Below, in pieces: positions 35,899 to 45,651 of a stretch of 64,000 nucleotides of DNA (position 1 is the first letter of the stretch; each line of letters starts with the position of its first letter). The position numbers and the translations under genes are program-made. The notes beneath the pieces are model-generated. The model worked only from the letters and a program-made list of their open reading frames with translations, made no database searches and had not been told where the DNA came from. Source of the DNA: Dyadobacter jejuensis (GTDB taxonomy: Bacteria; Bacteroidota; Bacteroidia; Cytophagales; Spirosomataceae); NCBI RefSeq assembly GCF_003149085.1, contig NZ_QGDT01000013.1, positions 83,200-147,199 on the forward strand, read 5' to 3'.

Positions 35899-36756
35899 TT
35901 ATTCCCTTAGTCCTGTGATATAGTCGATCGTTTCGGGGATTTGTTTAAGATAGGAGGGGCTTTCATCCTCTATAAAATAGTGCTGGATGCCAATTTTTTT
36001 GGCCGTTTGTAGTACGGCCTTAATGTCGATTTGTCCTTTGCCCAGCGCCACGTCATTGGTGGTGGGGGTGCCTCCAGATAAGTCGCCGACAACTCCTTTT
36101 TTCAAATCTTTTAAATGCATTAATTTCCAGCGGTTTCCGTATTTTTTTAATAATGCCACAGGATCCTGGCCTGGGAATTGCGTCCAGAGCAAGTCCATTT
36201 CGAAGGAGACATAACGGGGGTCTGTATTTTCTGCAATATAGTCGAACAAGGTACCCTGGCCATAAGGAACGAATTCATAACCGTGGTTATGGTAGCATAG
36301 GGTCAGCCCATGGTCGGCGAGTATTTTACCTGCCTTATTGAAATCTTTTACCGCCTTTTGAGCGGTTTTTAAGTCGAAGCCCGATTTGTCGTGGGGGATC
36401 CAGGCCACCATCACATATTTGGCGCCTAGTATTTTAGCGTCCCTGATGGTGGGTTCAGGGTCGGCGACAAGGTTGTTATAGCCAGCCCCAATAGAGGGCA
36501 TCGTTATCCCTCGTTTGTCGAGTTCTGCTCTGAGTTCTGCGGTGCTAATTCCGGGCAGCGGACCACCTTCCATTTCGGTAATTCCCAGGCTGGCGATGGT
36601 GTCGAGCGTGGCTGGAATACCCTGGGCCCAGCTTCCTCTGAAAGTATAGGCCTGTACGCCGAGAGGATGGGTGTATACAGGTTCTTTTTGTGCCCAAACA
36701 GCGCAAAAAAGTGCAGGGATAATCAGCAGAAGGATGGTTATTGATCGTACTTTCAT
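35899..36756 (-). CDS. Exported sugar phosphate isomerase/epimerase-like protein
   Basis: 285 residues. The signal peptide (MKVRSITILLLIIPALFCAVWAQ) is followed by a xylose-isomerase-like TIM barrel (AP_endonuc_2). Metal-site segments are visible: CYHNHGYEF (His), SFEMDLLW (Glu/Asp), LMHLKD (His/Asp), and HYFIEDE near the end. Periplasmic members act on carbohydrates such as inositol or 3-keto sugars; the substrate here is unknown. It starts 12 bases after the inactive M16 gene and is last in the operon 39503-35899. Confidence 0.85.
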   Translation of the reverse strand: MKVRSITILLLIIPALFCAVWAQKEPVYTHPLGVQAYTFRGSWAQGIPATLDTIASLGITEMEGGPLPGISTAELRAELDKRGITMPSIGAGYNNLVADPEPTIRDAKILGAKYVMVAWIPHDKSGFDLKTAQKAVKDFNKAGKILADHGLTLCYHNHGYEFVPYGQGTLFDYIAENTDPRYVSFEMDLLWTQFPGQDPVALLKKYGNRWKLMHLKDLKKGVVGDLSGGTPTTNDVALGKGQIDIKAVLQTAKKIGIQHYFIEDESPSYLKQIPETIDYITGLRE

Positions 36757-36768
36757 GTGTTTTATGGA

Positions 36769-38145
36769 TTAGTAGTTGTCTTCTTTAATCTCTCTTTCAG
36801 TAATGGGGCCATACTTTCGGACTTGTTCCCTTATTTCCGACGATTTGCCAATCAGCACAAACTGCAGCTGGTCCTTAGGGAAGTACTCCTTGATGATCCG
36901 CTTGGTTTCTTTTAGGTCCAGTTGTTCTACTTTTTGCTGGAAGCCGTTGATAAAAGTCTCATCAAATCCAAAGCGATACATGGCCGTCAAGAGCTGTGCC
37001 AAGCTCCCTGCAGACTCGTAGTTAGGGGGGAAGTCACCCTTTACGTAGGCCTTGGCCGATGCCAAAATCTCCTCATTGAGTCCCGTGGTATGGAGGCTAT
37101 CGAGCACTTGAAGGGCCATGTCTATGGCCGGTACGGTAGTAGCTGTTTTGGTAAATGTAAAAATACCGAAGCTACCTCCGTATTTATATCTCGAAAAGCT
37201 GCTCCTTGCACCATAGGTGAGGCCTGAGTTTACCCGCAGGGCGTCGTTGAGCCAGGAGGTAAACCGCCCTCCCAGGATGGTATTTACCACCATAATGGGT
37301 ACGTAGTCGGGAGAATTATAGGCGATTCCTTTGCCGCCGATTAGGAAAGTCGTTTCTCGTGCATCCTCCTTGTTGACCAAGAGGACGCGGTTTCCGCTCC
37401 ATGAATGGCTCGGAGATTTGCGTTTGATCATCCTTGAGGGCTGCGTCTTCCAGTCGCCAAAGAGACTGGTCAATTTAGTCTTCATCTTTTTGCTGTCAAA
37501 ATCGCCCACGATAGCCAGTGCCGCATGATCGGTAGTATAATAGGTTTCGTAAAACTTCCGAATCTGGGCCGTAGTTATGGGTGCTAAAGATTCAGGGGTA
37601 CCGTCTACAGGGGATCCATATGGGAAGTCAGGGAATAGTTGGGCATTAAAGTAATTGCCAATCACCGACCGCGGACTTTCCTTGGCCTGTACCAGTTCCA
37701 AAAGTTTTCTTTCCTTGTTTTTTAGAAACTCTTCTTCGTTAAAGGTGGGCCGCGTAACCACTTCTTTAAATAGCGCCAATAATTGGTCCTGGTCTTTACT
37801 AGCAAAGGAGGCCCGGATACCCGCCTGGTCATGATCGGCAAAGGTTTGCATGGAGGCACCCACAAAGTCTACGTTTTGGTCTATTTCGCTCTTTGTGTAC
37901 TTCGCTGTTCCGAGCATCAGGCTTTGGGCCGTAAGGCTAGAGAGCCCGGGTATTTCACCATCCTGGATGGCGCCGGCGTCGAAAGTCAGGTGGACCTGTA
38001 TAAGGGGGACTTCATGTTGTTCCATTAAAAACAGCGTAAGACCGTTTTTTAACTTTACTGTTTCATAAGCCGGCAGCTTAAAGTTATGTTGCGCCTGGGC
38101 ACCAATGGCCACAAGGGTAAAAATCAGGGGAAGTATCTTTTTCAT
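36769..38145 (-). CDS. M16 family peptidase-like protein, catalytically inactive partner
   Basis: 458 residues with signal peptide (cleavage near AQAQ). Two M16 homology domains are present, but the inverse zinc motif HxxEH is missing: the matching segment reads GEIPGLSSLTAQSLMLGT. The C-terminal half retains the Arg/Tyr-containing SGLTYGARSSFSRYKYGG that helps substrate binding in the non-catalytic subunit of two-subunit M16 enzymes. It follows the active partner at 38181 after 35 bases and probably forms a heterodimer with it in the periplasm. Confidence 0.88.
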   Translation of the reverse strand: MKKILPLIFTLVAIGAQAQHNFKLPAYETVKLKNGLTLFLMEQHEVPLIQVHLTFDAGAIQDGEIPGLSSLTAQSLMLGTAKYTKSEIDQNVDFVGASMQTFADHDQAGIRASFASKDQDQLLALFKEVVTRPTFNEEEFLKNKERKLLELVQAKESPRSVIGNYFNAQLFPDFPYGSPVDGTPESLAPITTAQIRKFYETYYTTDHAALAIVGDFDSKKMKTKLTSLFGDWKTQPSRMIKRKSPSHSWSGNRVLLVNKEDARETTFLIGGKGIAYNSPDYVPIMVVNTILGGRFTSWLNDALRVNSGLTYGARSSFSRYKYGGSFGIFTFTKTATTVPAIDMALQVLDSLHTTGLNEEILASAKAYVKGDFPPNYESAGSLAQLLTAMYRFGFDETFINGFQQKVEQLDLKETKRIIKEYFPKDQLQFVLIGKSSEIREQVRKYGPITEREIKEDNY

Positions 38146-38180
38146 ATATAGCTTACTAAATGATTCGACATTGGGGAGTT

Positions 38181-39503
38181 TTATTCGGCTTGTTGAGGTA
38201 AGAGGTAGCCAGTCGTCTTGTTTTTTTGATTTAGATATTGCCGTGCTACCCGCTGTATATCGGCAGAGCTTACTTCATTGAATCGATTAGGCGCATCGAA
38301 CATCTTTCGAAAATCCCCGAAAAAGAGTTCATAAGTGCCCAGACTATTGGCCTTGCCATTGATCGTCTCCAGGGATCGGTACAGCTCCATGAGTTTTTGG
38401 TTTTTTACTTTCTGTAGCTCTTTTTCTTCCACCCCATTCTCTATGATTCCTTCTATTTGCTTTTCTATAGCGGTTTCTAGCTGAGCCGCATCGACATCTT
38501 TAGCGGCAATGGCGTAAATACGAAACAATCCAGGGTCGAAACTCTCCTCGGTGAAGCTATATACCTGCGAGGCAATGGGGCTGTCGAGAACTAGGCTTTT
38601 CTTAAGCCGTGAGGAGTTGCCATTGGTAAGTACGCTGCTCAACAGTTCCAGGGTATAATAATCTTCGTGGCTAGAGGCTGGTACATGGTAGGCCATCAGT
38701 ACGTTCGGGCTTGAAATATCCTTGTAAGTTTGTACCCGCCGGGTTCCATTTTGAGGGGGTTCAATGGTCCTTATCACAGGCGGTAGTCCTCTTTGTGGGA
38801 TAGGCGCCATATGCTGGTCTGCTAGCCGTTTTACCTGGCCTATGGTGATGTCCCCGACTACGACTACCGTAACGTTATTGGGAGAGTAGTAGGTCTTGAA
38901 ATATTGTTCCAAGTCGGACTGAGTCCAGCTTTTGATGTCCGATTCAAAGCCGATGACAGGGAACATATAGGGATGCTCTTTATAGGCAACCGACTGAACC
39001 AGCTCGCCTAGGGTTCTGTAATTGCTGTTTTCAAGCCCGGTACTTCGTTCGGAGAGTACAACCCCTCTTTCACTCTGTACCATGCCAGAGTCGATACTCA
39101 GAAACTGGATACGATCGGCCTCTAGCTTAAAGATCGTGTCTAAGGCATCCTTTTGAAACCAGTCGGTATAGACGGTCACATTCTCGGTGGTATAGGCATT
39201 ATTGGAGCCGCCATTGGCTTCCATTACCCGGTCAAATTGCTTGGGTCCGTAATGTTTGGAACCATTGAACATCATATGTTCGAAAAAGTGCGAGAGCCCC
39301 GTTATTCCATGGACCTCATTGCGGGAACCGACTTTCCAAAAAAGGTACATGTTGGCAGTAGGAATGGAATGATCTTCCAAAACGATAAACTTCATTCCAT
39401 TTTTTAGCTGAAACGTATGGATGTCGTCTGGGGTAGTTTGTCCAAATCCTAGGATCGGGAAATACAGAAGGGCCATCAGGGTGGCAAAGTATTTAAGTGA
39501 CAT
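38181..39503 (-). CDS. M16 family zinc metallopeptidase, active subunit
   Basis: 440 residues with signal peptide (cleavage near GFGQ). The zinc-binding inverse motif is HFFEH (His72, Glu75, His76) in GLSHFFEHMMFNG, with the downstream Glu in LEADRIQFLSID. Arg/Tyr C-terminal segment is weaker, as in active subunits. It is predicted to degrade peptides in the periplasm with the neighbouring inactive partner. It is the first gene of a three-gene minus-strand operon. Confidence 0.92.
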   Translation of the reverse strand: MSLKYFATLMALLYFPILGFGQTTPDDIHTFQLKNGMKFIVLEDHSIPTANMYLFWKVGSRNEVHGITGLSHFFEHMMFNGSKHYGPKQFDRVMEANGGSNNAYTTENVTVYTDWFQKDALDTIFKLEADRIQFLSIDSGMVQSERGVVLSERSTGLENSNYRTLGELVQSVAYKEHPYMFPVIGFESDIKSWTQSDLEQYFKTYYSPNNVTVVVVGDITIGQVKRLADQHMAPIPQRGLPPVIRTIEPPQNGTRRVQTYKDISSPNVLMAYHVPASSHEDYYTLELLSSVLTNGNSSRLKKSLVLDSPIASQVYSFTEESFDPGLFRIYAIAAKDVDAAQLETAIEKQIEGIIENGVEEKELQKVKNQKLMELYRSLETINGKANSLGTYELFFGDFRKMFDAPNRFNEVSSADIQRVARQYLNQKNKTTGYLLPQQAE

Positions 39504-40188
39504 GGTGACTACTAATTATTTGATCTTGAACCTATTATTTTAAAAGCTAGACATGGAACTACCTTGACAACAATAGTAGAGAGATTTTGTTTTCAAGCTA
39601 TGGATTTTGTATTTTCCCGTTCCGTTCCCTAAATATATAAAAAATTGCCATTGGAGTCTTTGTCCATTGAAGTTCTGAAAAGGTTGTCTGGTGGGTTACA
39701 TTCTCTATGAAGCTCAGAACTTAGCTATGAATCGTTCCTGTAGTCTTTCGTCCGTAGCTAGGGTGTGCTCCTCATAAGTGGAAGGAAAATATACCGTTAG
39801 GAGGGAGTAAGGAAAAGTAAGCCGCTCTATATTTGTCGATTATTGATCGAAGTTTATCTCTTTGCTGTTCGAATGAAATGTTTAGACCATTCTTGCGAAA
39901 GCCATGATCTTATAGATATGAGGCCAAGAAAATTTGAAATTAACTGATTCGAAAGGGAATAATGATCTGAAAGGTATTGGGGGACGTATCTTAGTATAGC
40001 GGCCAGCCAGAAGATAAATATAAATGATAAGGTTTATAGAATAAATGTAATTAATTCTATAATAGTGATTTATTTGTATTTTTTCATGAAATGAAAGTTA
40101 CTATATTAGATAAATATCGTCCGATTGGGCATATAAAATATTAATATTGTAGAATACTATCCATCCACTAAACATTACTTGCCGATTT
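39504..40188. other. Gene-free divergent spacer
   Basis: About 685 AT-rich bases separate the divergent M16 operon and the exported protein at 40189. No open frame, RNA gene or clear repeat is visible; promoters for both sides are expected here. Confidence 0.5.
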
Positions 40189-41805
40189 ATGAAAAATCGA
40201 ACTCTACAAACCCTGTTTTTGACATGCCTACTAGGAGCTATTTCTATGCTCTCCCATGCCCAAGATACATCGGGATGTTCTTCACCCAATGGGGGCTGCG
40301 ATACGCTAGCCGTCGAGAAAAAAGTGAGCCCCTGGCGGGTAGGAGGTTTCCTAGGCCCAGCAATTGCTTTCTGTGGAAGTTGGGAGGCTACATTCAACTC
40401 CGATAAGTATCGGGATAAATCCTTATTCAATGGGACGGGCTTTAATGCCGTTATGAACGCCGATTATTTTTTTAAGAATAAAAGGAAGCCCGATAGCCGA
40501 TTTGAATTCGGCTTAGGAGCTGTTGCGGGTATACAGCAGTTCTTTTTACGGAAAGATTTAGATACTTTTCTAGATCAAGTGGTAGCCGCTTCTGGTGTCA
40601 GCCAAGCGGAGATTCAGAAAGGAGCTTCCGAAGATCATTACTTGGCCGTTGGACCAGCAGTAAATTTTAATTTTTCGAAAAAACCGAGGTCTCCTTTCCT
40701 AGAGGCATCGGTACGAGGAGGTGTGTTTCGGACCACTCCCGCCGCCATATTCGTATATGAAAGAGGTACAGGCAATAATATTTATTCGGTTACTGCTTCC
40801 GACAAGCGTTACCACTTAGGCCTATTGGCGACTCTGGGTTTCTTCGTTCCTAGCAAGAATGGCCTTTGGGCTTGGGGGGTTGAGGCCATTGGGTTTCGTA
40901 CCAAGGTTGACTATGTGTTTCCGGGTGAAACCATCTATCCTTTCGAGCGGAAGCATGGTGGCTTTAGTGCAGGGGTAGCCATGCGTCGTAATTTTATAAA
41001 GAACCAGGTAGTAGCCAAGGCGCCTACTCCAGCCGTGCTATGTGCCGCTCCGGCCATAGAGCTGAATATGGGTGAAGAGTCTATGAAGGGTATGCTGTAT
41101 AATACCAATGTGGATACTACCATGGCTGGCCCTATCAAGCTGTCTTGGACGAGCATGGCGCCTACAGATACCACCGCTACGGAAACCTTTACTGCCAAAA
41201 TTCATAGAATCAACCAAGGAGCCGACGAGATTATTGCCAAAATGATTTGCCAAGAAGGCAATGAACTTGAATTTCCTGCAGCTTACCTCAACCAGTTTGG
41301 GCGTCCCCTAGAAGGCCAGTATTATGCAACCGTACAGAGTAGCCGTGTGTCGGACTGTGCTTCATGTGTCAGTGAGGCGAGTACCACGGGTTTCTCTAGC
41401 GTAGTTCCTATGGTGATCGATTCGATCGTGAAGCCTTGTTTCAAAGAGTGTAATATTCAGTTCTACGGCTACCAATTGCGTAAGAAAATGGGTAAGACCT
41501 ACCAACCGTCTGAAACCTGTGAGGGTTGTCTATGTCCTGTTGATGGTGAAAAAACCTATTCTCAATATTATGGCTTAGGCAAGGTGAAAATAGAAGACTG
41601 TGATGTTGATAATTTGGATCTCGAAAAAATATTCACCGATCCAGCCAATGGGGTTAAGCATCCTTCTTGGTTAAGAACCATCTATGTTACCATCGAGTCG
41701 ATTGTGGCGGGTGAGTCTTGCGACGGAGTACAGGGAATTACAAAAACTACCTACAAAGCGAAAATCCGTAAGGGTAAAATTGAGGCCTTTATCAAAGCGA
41801 AGTAA
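40189..41805 (+). CDS. Unrecognised exported protein, barrel-like N-terminus and cysteine-rich C-terminus
   Basis: 538 residues, no family recognised. A signal peptide ends in SHAQ. Residues about 45-275 have the strand pattern of a small outer-membrane barrel (VGGFLGPAIAF, FEFGLGAVAGIQQFF, YHLGLLATLGFFVPS, HGGFSAGVAMRRNF). Residues about 280-405 look like a fibronectin-type module (IELNMGEESMKGM, IKLSWTSM, YYATVQSSRVSDC). The last 130 residues contain several Cys (CFKECN, CEGCLCP, EDCDVD, GESCDG) suggesting disulfides or metal binding. It stands alone between a long spacer and a strong terminator. The three-part layout suggests a surface-exposed assembly or binding protein, but no function is claimed. 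Confidence 0.6.
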   Translation: MKNRTLQTLFLTCLLGAISMLSHAQDTSGCSSPNGGCDTLAVEKKVSPWRVGGFLGPAIAFCGSWEATFNSDKYRDKSLFNGTGFNAVMNADYFFKNKRKPDSRFEFGLGAVAGIQQFFLRKDLDTFLDQVVAASGVSQAEIQKGASEDHYLAVGPAVNFNFSKKPRSPFLEASVRGGVFRTTPAAIFVYERGTGNNIYSVTASDKRYHLGLLATLGFFVPSKNGLWAWGVEAIGFRTKVDYVFPGETIYPFERKHGGFSAGVAMRRNFIKNQVVAKAPTPAVLCAAPAIELNMGEESMKGMLYNTNVDTTMAGPIKLSWTSMAPTDTTATETFTAKIHRINQGADEIIAKMICQEGNELEFPAAYLNQFGRPLEGQYYATVQSSRVSDCASCVSEASTTGFSSVVPMVIDSIVKPCFKECNIQFYGYQLRKKMGKTYQPSETCEGCLCPVDGEKTYSQYYGLGKVKIEDCDVDNLDLEKIFTDPANGVKHPSWLRTIYVTIESIVAGESCDGVQGITKTTYKAKIRKGKIEAFIKAK

Positions 41806-41828
41806 ATAAGGCTCAGCTTTAAAATATT

Positions 41829-41863
41829 AAAAAGCCCTTGCGCATCCGCGCAAGGGCTTTTTT
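41829..41863. terminator. Strong bidirectional terminator
   Basis: A perfect 15-bp stem AAAAAGCCCTTGCGC/GCGCAAGGGCTTTTT has an ATCC tetraloop and T tracts on both strands. It ends both the 40189 gene and the convergent DUF1801 gene. Confidence 0.93.
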
Positions 41864-41880
41864 AATGGGGCGAAGGTCGT

Positions 41881-42336
41881 TTATTTCTTTAGTGTAGCCT
41901 CATATTTTGCTATCCATTCGGCTACGGTAACCTTGGCAGCCAATTCGCCAATAAGCGTATAGGGGAGGTCTTCAGTTTTGCGGAAGCGGATGCAACTCTT
42001 ACCCATGTCGAGTTTTTGGCTAGTATGCTTCGGATAGGCCTCTTGGAACCAGGCCATTAGCTCAGGGTCCGTGTAAATTCCCATGTGATAGAGGGCCAGG
42101 TAGCTTTTTTGAGAGGCTAGGTTTATAAACGGAAGGGGTAGGGAAGGGTCGCAATGATAGCCCGCCGGATACAGGCTATGAGGAACCACGTAGCCGATCA
42201 TCCCATAATTGATCGTCTCCTCAAAACCCGGTGGTAAGTGGCTTAAGATCGCCTCTCTCAGTGAATTAATGGCCGATTGGCGAGGCTCTTGGAGCTTATT
42301 GATATAGTCGAAGACAGTAAGTACGGTAGACGGCAT
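41881..42336 (-). CDS. DUF1801 domain protein
   Basis: 151 residues. DUF1801/YdhG-like alpha-beta fold: INKLQEPRQSAINSLREAIL, GFEETINYGMIGYVVPHSLYPAGYH, SYLALYHMGIYT, and a C-terminal DMGKSCIRFRKTEDLPY. Members are cytoplasmic and uncharacterised; some are named iron-chaperone-like because of frataxin-like folds. It starts 29 bases after the VRR-NUC gene and is probably co-transcribed with it. Confidence 0.85.
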   Translation of the reverse strand: MPSTVLTVFDYINKLQEPRQSAINSLREAILSHLPPGFEETINYGMIGYVVPHSLYPAGYHCDPSLPLPFINLASQKSYLALYHMGIYTDPELMAWFQEAYPKHTSQKLDMGKSCIRFRKTEDLPYTLIGELAAKVTVAEWIAKYEATLKK

Positions 42337-42365
42337 GGTAGTCGTGGGTTTAAAGGTTGGCTATA

Positions 42366-44075
42366 TTATTGCAAATCGGCGGTTGTACGTTCGGTGTTTT
42401 GCCATCGGATGCGTACGATTCGGCTGCTAATCTGATGTTTTTCGAAAAAGCGTTGCCAGTGCAACTGCTGGGCGGAAAGGTGATCGGTAGGAGATTTTAC
42501 CTCCAAAAATGCATATTCAGTCCCTTTGCTGATAAGGATGTCTGGAAAGCCCCTGGTGTTCTCCCTAAGGTTTACGGCCATCTCAAACAGCACCGCAAAG
42601 AGCTGTTCTAAGGTCAGGTGTTCGATAACCTTAAGTACTCTTTCCAAGGCTCCCTCATTCCAGCTAACCATCACATTGGTAATCCCCAGTTTTTGCCTGT
42701 AGGTATTAGAAACGCTATCAATGAGTAGTTGTTTGTCTTGAATTTCATTCTTTTTCTGTAAAAGTTTTGCCTCTCTTTTGATATAAAAATCGGGTAGAAA
42801 GAAATCTGACGGAATTCGCTGTAAAGGATTATGTATGGCTTGGACGTTGGTGTCGTATATGATGTCCCAAAAGAGCAGGCCAAATAAGTTTCGCCAGGGT
42901 TCATTTTCACTAAAAAAGGAATCGTAGCCAAGCTGCTGAAAAAAAGTGATGGCGCCGAGCTCGACCCGATGCCTGAAATCCTCATCTAGCTCGATATAAT
43001 CGGCCATTTTTAGAGCTTGGGTGGTGCTTTTGATGGCTCTTTTTTTCTTCTTCAGCATTTTTTCTGTGTAATCCTGCGAAAAGAAGCGTTCATCGGCATT
43101 TTGAGGGTTCTCCCCAATTTCCTGGCATAAGGCCAGGGCTTCATCTATTTCGCCTAGCTTGTTGAGTAACCTTACCCGCCTCTCGCGCGAAGGGACCGCA
43201 TCGGTAAGTTGGTAGGCGACCAAGGCCTGATTCGGTAATTTCTTCTTTTCGAGCCAGGCCCCAAAGCGGGTGATGAATCGGTTTAAGGACGGCCTCGCTT
43301 TGGGGCTAAGGTCGCTCGTTACTCCTGAATACCAGTTCATAAACCAATCGTATATTTCTTCGGGTAGCCATTCCGACTGGACGGTATAAAAGGTCTCTTT
43401 GATCAATGAAACCATAAGGCTGTCCTCCATCTCCTTACGGCTTTGAAAGCGCACCACATATTGCTGATCGTCATAGCTTTCATAGCGCACATGGCCCAGG
43501 TCCCTTACAATAAACTCCGACATGTCGGCATAGCGGTTGCCAAAAAACAGGAATTTCATCAAATCGAATTCCAGTTCATAGTTGACTTTTACAATCACTT
43601 CCTGGTCCTGTAGTCGGCTGCAAAGCACCGAAAAGTCGTATTCATGATTCAACCACCTCACCAAATCTGCCTTTTTAATACTTTTTATAGGCATTACCTC
43701 GGGCTCCAGAGCTTTGGCAACCTGCAGTAGCTCAGGCTTGGTAAAGAGTTCCAAAATCTCAGCTAGCCTGTCAGCCTGGTCGGCCTGGAGTTCCGATATA
43801 AAACCGCTTTCAAGCAGCTCGTGTAGGGAGGCGGGTATATCGTTGAGTTCGTCGTAGTGTATTTGGCCAGAACGGAAATAGGCACGTCGCCGATTACTGA
43901 ACCTTATAAATAGGCACTGCGCATCCTCCGACAAGGCTTGGTAGCGGTTTAGAAATGCTAGCTCGTCGGTATTCAGTATGCTTTCGTACTGCTGCCTTAC
44001 GAAGGTGATCAGCTGATTGAAATAGCTATGGTAGTACTTTGCGGGTAGGTCTTTTGGGAATTCTTCTGGCTGCAC
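42366..44075 (-). CDS. VRR-NUC domain nuclease resembling FAN1
   Basis: 569 residues, GTG start. The C-terminal 60 residues are a PD-(D/E)xK VRR-NUC domain: GFPDILISKG...YAFLEVKSPTDHLSAQQLHWQRFF, with the Asp and Glu-x-Lys residues intact. Upstream is a helical region of TPR-like repeats (LLNKLGEIDEALALCQEIG) and a SAP-like region near residues 120-150, the FAN1 order. Eukaryotic and Pseudomonas FAN1 act as structure-specific 5' flap nucleases in crosslink repair; a repair role is likely here. It is divergent from pgk and upstream of DUF1801. Confidence 0.87.
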   Translation of the reverse strand: MQPEEFPKDLPAKYYHSYFNQLITFVRQQYESILNTDELAFLNRYQALSEDAQCLFIRFSNRRRAYFRSGQIHYDELNDIPASLHELLESGFISELQADQADRLAEILELFTKPELLQVAKALEPEVMPIKSIKKADLVRWLNHEYDFSVLCSRLQDQEVIVKVNYELEFDLMKFLFFGNRYADMSEFIVRDLGHVRYESYDDQQYVVRFQSRKEMEDSLMVSLIKETFYTVQSEWLPEEIYDWFMNWYSGVTSDLSPKARPSLNRFITRFGAWLEKKKLPNQALVAYQLTDAVPSRERRVRLLNKLGEIDEALALCQEIGENPQNADERFFSQDYTEKMLKKKKRAIKSTTQALKMADYIELDEDFRHRVELGAITFFQQLGYDSFFSENEPWRNLFGLLFWDIIYDTNVQAIHNPLQRIPSDFFLPDFYIKREAKLLQKKNEIQDKQLLIDSVSNTYRQKLGITNVMVSWNEGALERVLKVIEHLTLEQLFAVLFEMAVNLRENTRGFPDILISKGTEYAFLEVKSPTDHLSAQQLHWQRFFEKHQISSRIVRIRWQNTERTTADLQ

Positions 44076-44326
44076 GGATCAGTCTGGCTTGGTTTGTTCA
44101 GTTAAATTTAAGGAAATTTTGGTCACGTTAAGGTATTTCATCCTCCGAAATTGGTTTGGTCGTATATAGAAGAAAATTAGCTTCCATGGGGCATTTTTGC
44201 AGGAAAAAGCTTCAGAAAATTTGTAATAGTGCGAATATTCTGGAATAATATTTGGTATAAATTGTATTTTAATAAGTCTTATAGCCTCCAGCGGCCGTTG
44301 GCGTAGCATATTATAAAGAATTAAAT

Positions 44327-44334
44327 TACATTTG
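44327..44334 (+). promoter_or_regulatory. Possible -7 box for pgk
   Basis: TACATTTG fits TAnnTTTG, 30 bases before the pgk ATG, which gives a plausible short leader. A -33 TTG at standard spacing is not evident. Confidence 0.4.
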
Positions 44335-44363
44335 TTTTGAATGGAAAACAACTTTACAATCAT

Positions 44364-45554
44364 ATGATTACATTAGATTCCTACAATTTTTCCGGAAAGA
44401 AAGCTTTGGTTCGTGTAGACTTCAACGTCCCCTTGAACGACAAATTCGAAATTACCGACGATACACGTATTCGTGCTACCATCCCTACTATCACTAAAAT
44501 TTTGAACGACGGTGGATCCGTTATTTTGATGTCTCATCTGGGCCGGCCTAAGGAAGGACCTACCGAGAAATTCTCGTTGAAACATCTAGTAAATCCACTT
44601 TCTTTGATTTTGGGCAAGACTGTAAAGTTTGCCGACGATTGCATTGGAAGTCAAGCGACAGAAATGGCCGCCAACCTGGCTGCTGGTGAAGTTCTTTTGC
44701 TTGAAAACCTTCGCTTCTACAAGGAAGAGGAAAAAGGGGATGCAGCGTTTGCCGAAAAACTATCGAAGTTAGGCGACGTATGGGTAATGGATGCCTTTGG
44801 TACTGCCCATAGAGCGCACGCTTCTACAGCCGTAATAGGGAAATATTTCCAGGATAAAGTGTGTGGATATGTAATGCAAGCGGAATTGGACAACGCCATG
44901 AGGTTGTTGGAAAACTCCGAACGGCCATTTACAGCCATTATGGGAGGTGCCAAAATCTCCGATAAAATATTGATCATTGAGCGCCTTCTGGACAAGGTCG
45001 ACAACCTACTGATAGGTGGTGGAATGTCCTATACCTTCTCTAAGGCTAGAGGGGGTAATATTGGTAATTCACTATGCGAGCCCGATAAAATGGAGCTCAC
45101 TTTGGAACTCATCAAAAAAGCCGCCGATAAAGGGGTTAACCTGGTACTTCCTGTCGATAACTTGGTAGCTGACAACTTCAGTAACGATGCCAATCGGCAA
45201 GTTGTTAAAGTTGGACAAATTCCTGACGGATGGGAAGGTCTTGACATTGGTCCGGAAACCATAAAATTATTCTCGGAAATCGTGTCCAAATCCAAAACCG
45301 TTCTGTGGAATGGACCTATGGGGGTTTTCGAATTCTCCAATTTCGCTAAAGGAACCAACGCTATCGCCGAAACGGTGGTAAAAGCAACTGAAGAAAATGA
45401 CGCCTTCTCCCTAATAGGTGGTGGCGACTCCGCTTCGGCCATCAATAATGCTGGCTATGGCGATAGAGTAAGCTATGTGTCTACCGGTGGTGGTGCCCTC
45501 TTAGAGTATATGGAAGGAAAAGAACTACCCGGAGTTACGGCTCTGAAGTCTTAA
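44364..45554 (+). CDS. pgk: Phosphoglycerate kinase
   Basis: 396 residues from the ATG at 44364; an upstream in-frame TTG is less likely. It transfers phosphate from 1,3-bisphosphoglycerate to ADP in glycolysis. Motifs: VRVDFNVPLND, MSHLGRPKEG (substrate Arg/His), GGAKISDKI, LWNGPMGVFE, and LIGGGDSASAI (nucleotide loop) are all intact. Length matches bacterial enzymes. It is monocistronic, between a -7-like box and an intrinsic terminator; no gap or tpi is adjacent. Confidence 0.97.
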   Translation: MITLDSYNFSGKKALVRVDFNVPLNDKFEITDDTRIRATIPTITKILNDGGSVILMSHLGRPKEGPTEKFSLKHLVNPLSLILGKTVKFADDCIGSQATEMAANLAAGEVLLLENLRFYKEEEKGDAAFAEKLSKLGDVWVMDAFGTAHRAHASTAVIGKYFQDKVCGYVMQAELDNAMRLLENSERPFTAIMGGAKISDKILIIERLLDKVDNLLIGGGMSYTFSKARGGNIGNSLCEPDKMELTLELIKKAADKGVNLVLPVDNLVADNFSNDANRQVVKVGQIPDGWEGLDIGPETIKLFSEIVSKSKTVLWNGPMGVFEFSNFAKGTNAIAETVVKATEENDAFSLIGGGDSASAINNAGYGDRVSYVSTGGGALLEYMEGKELPGVTALKS

Positions 45555-45581
45555 GCTTTATTAGGTCTACATGAATACAAG

Positions 45582-45611
45582 AAAGCCATCCTACAACCGT
45601 GGGATGGCTTT
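45582..45611. terminator. Terminator between pgk and the TonB receptor gene
   Basis: AAAGCCATCC at 45582-45591 pairs perfectly with 45602-45611 over a 10-base loop. Convergent genes on both sides may share it. Confidence 0.75.
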
Positions 45612-45651
45612 ACTTCATAACAAACCTAACTAATTTTTTATTTTAAATGCC

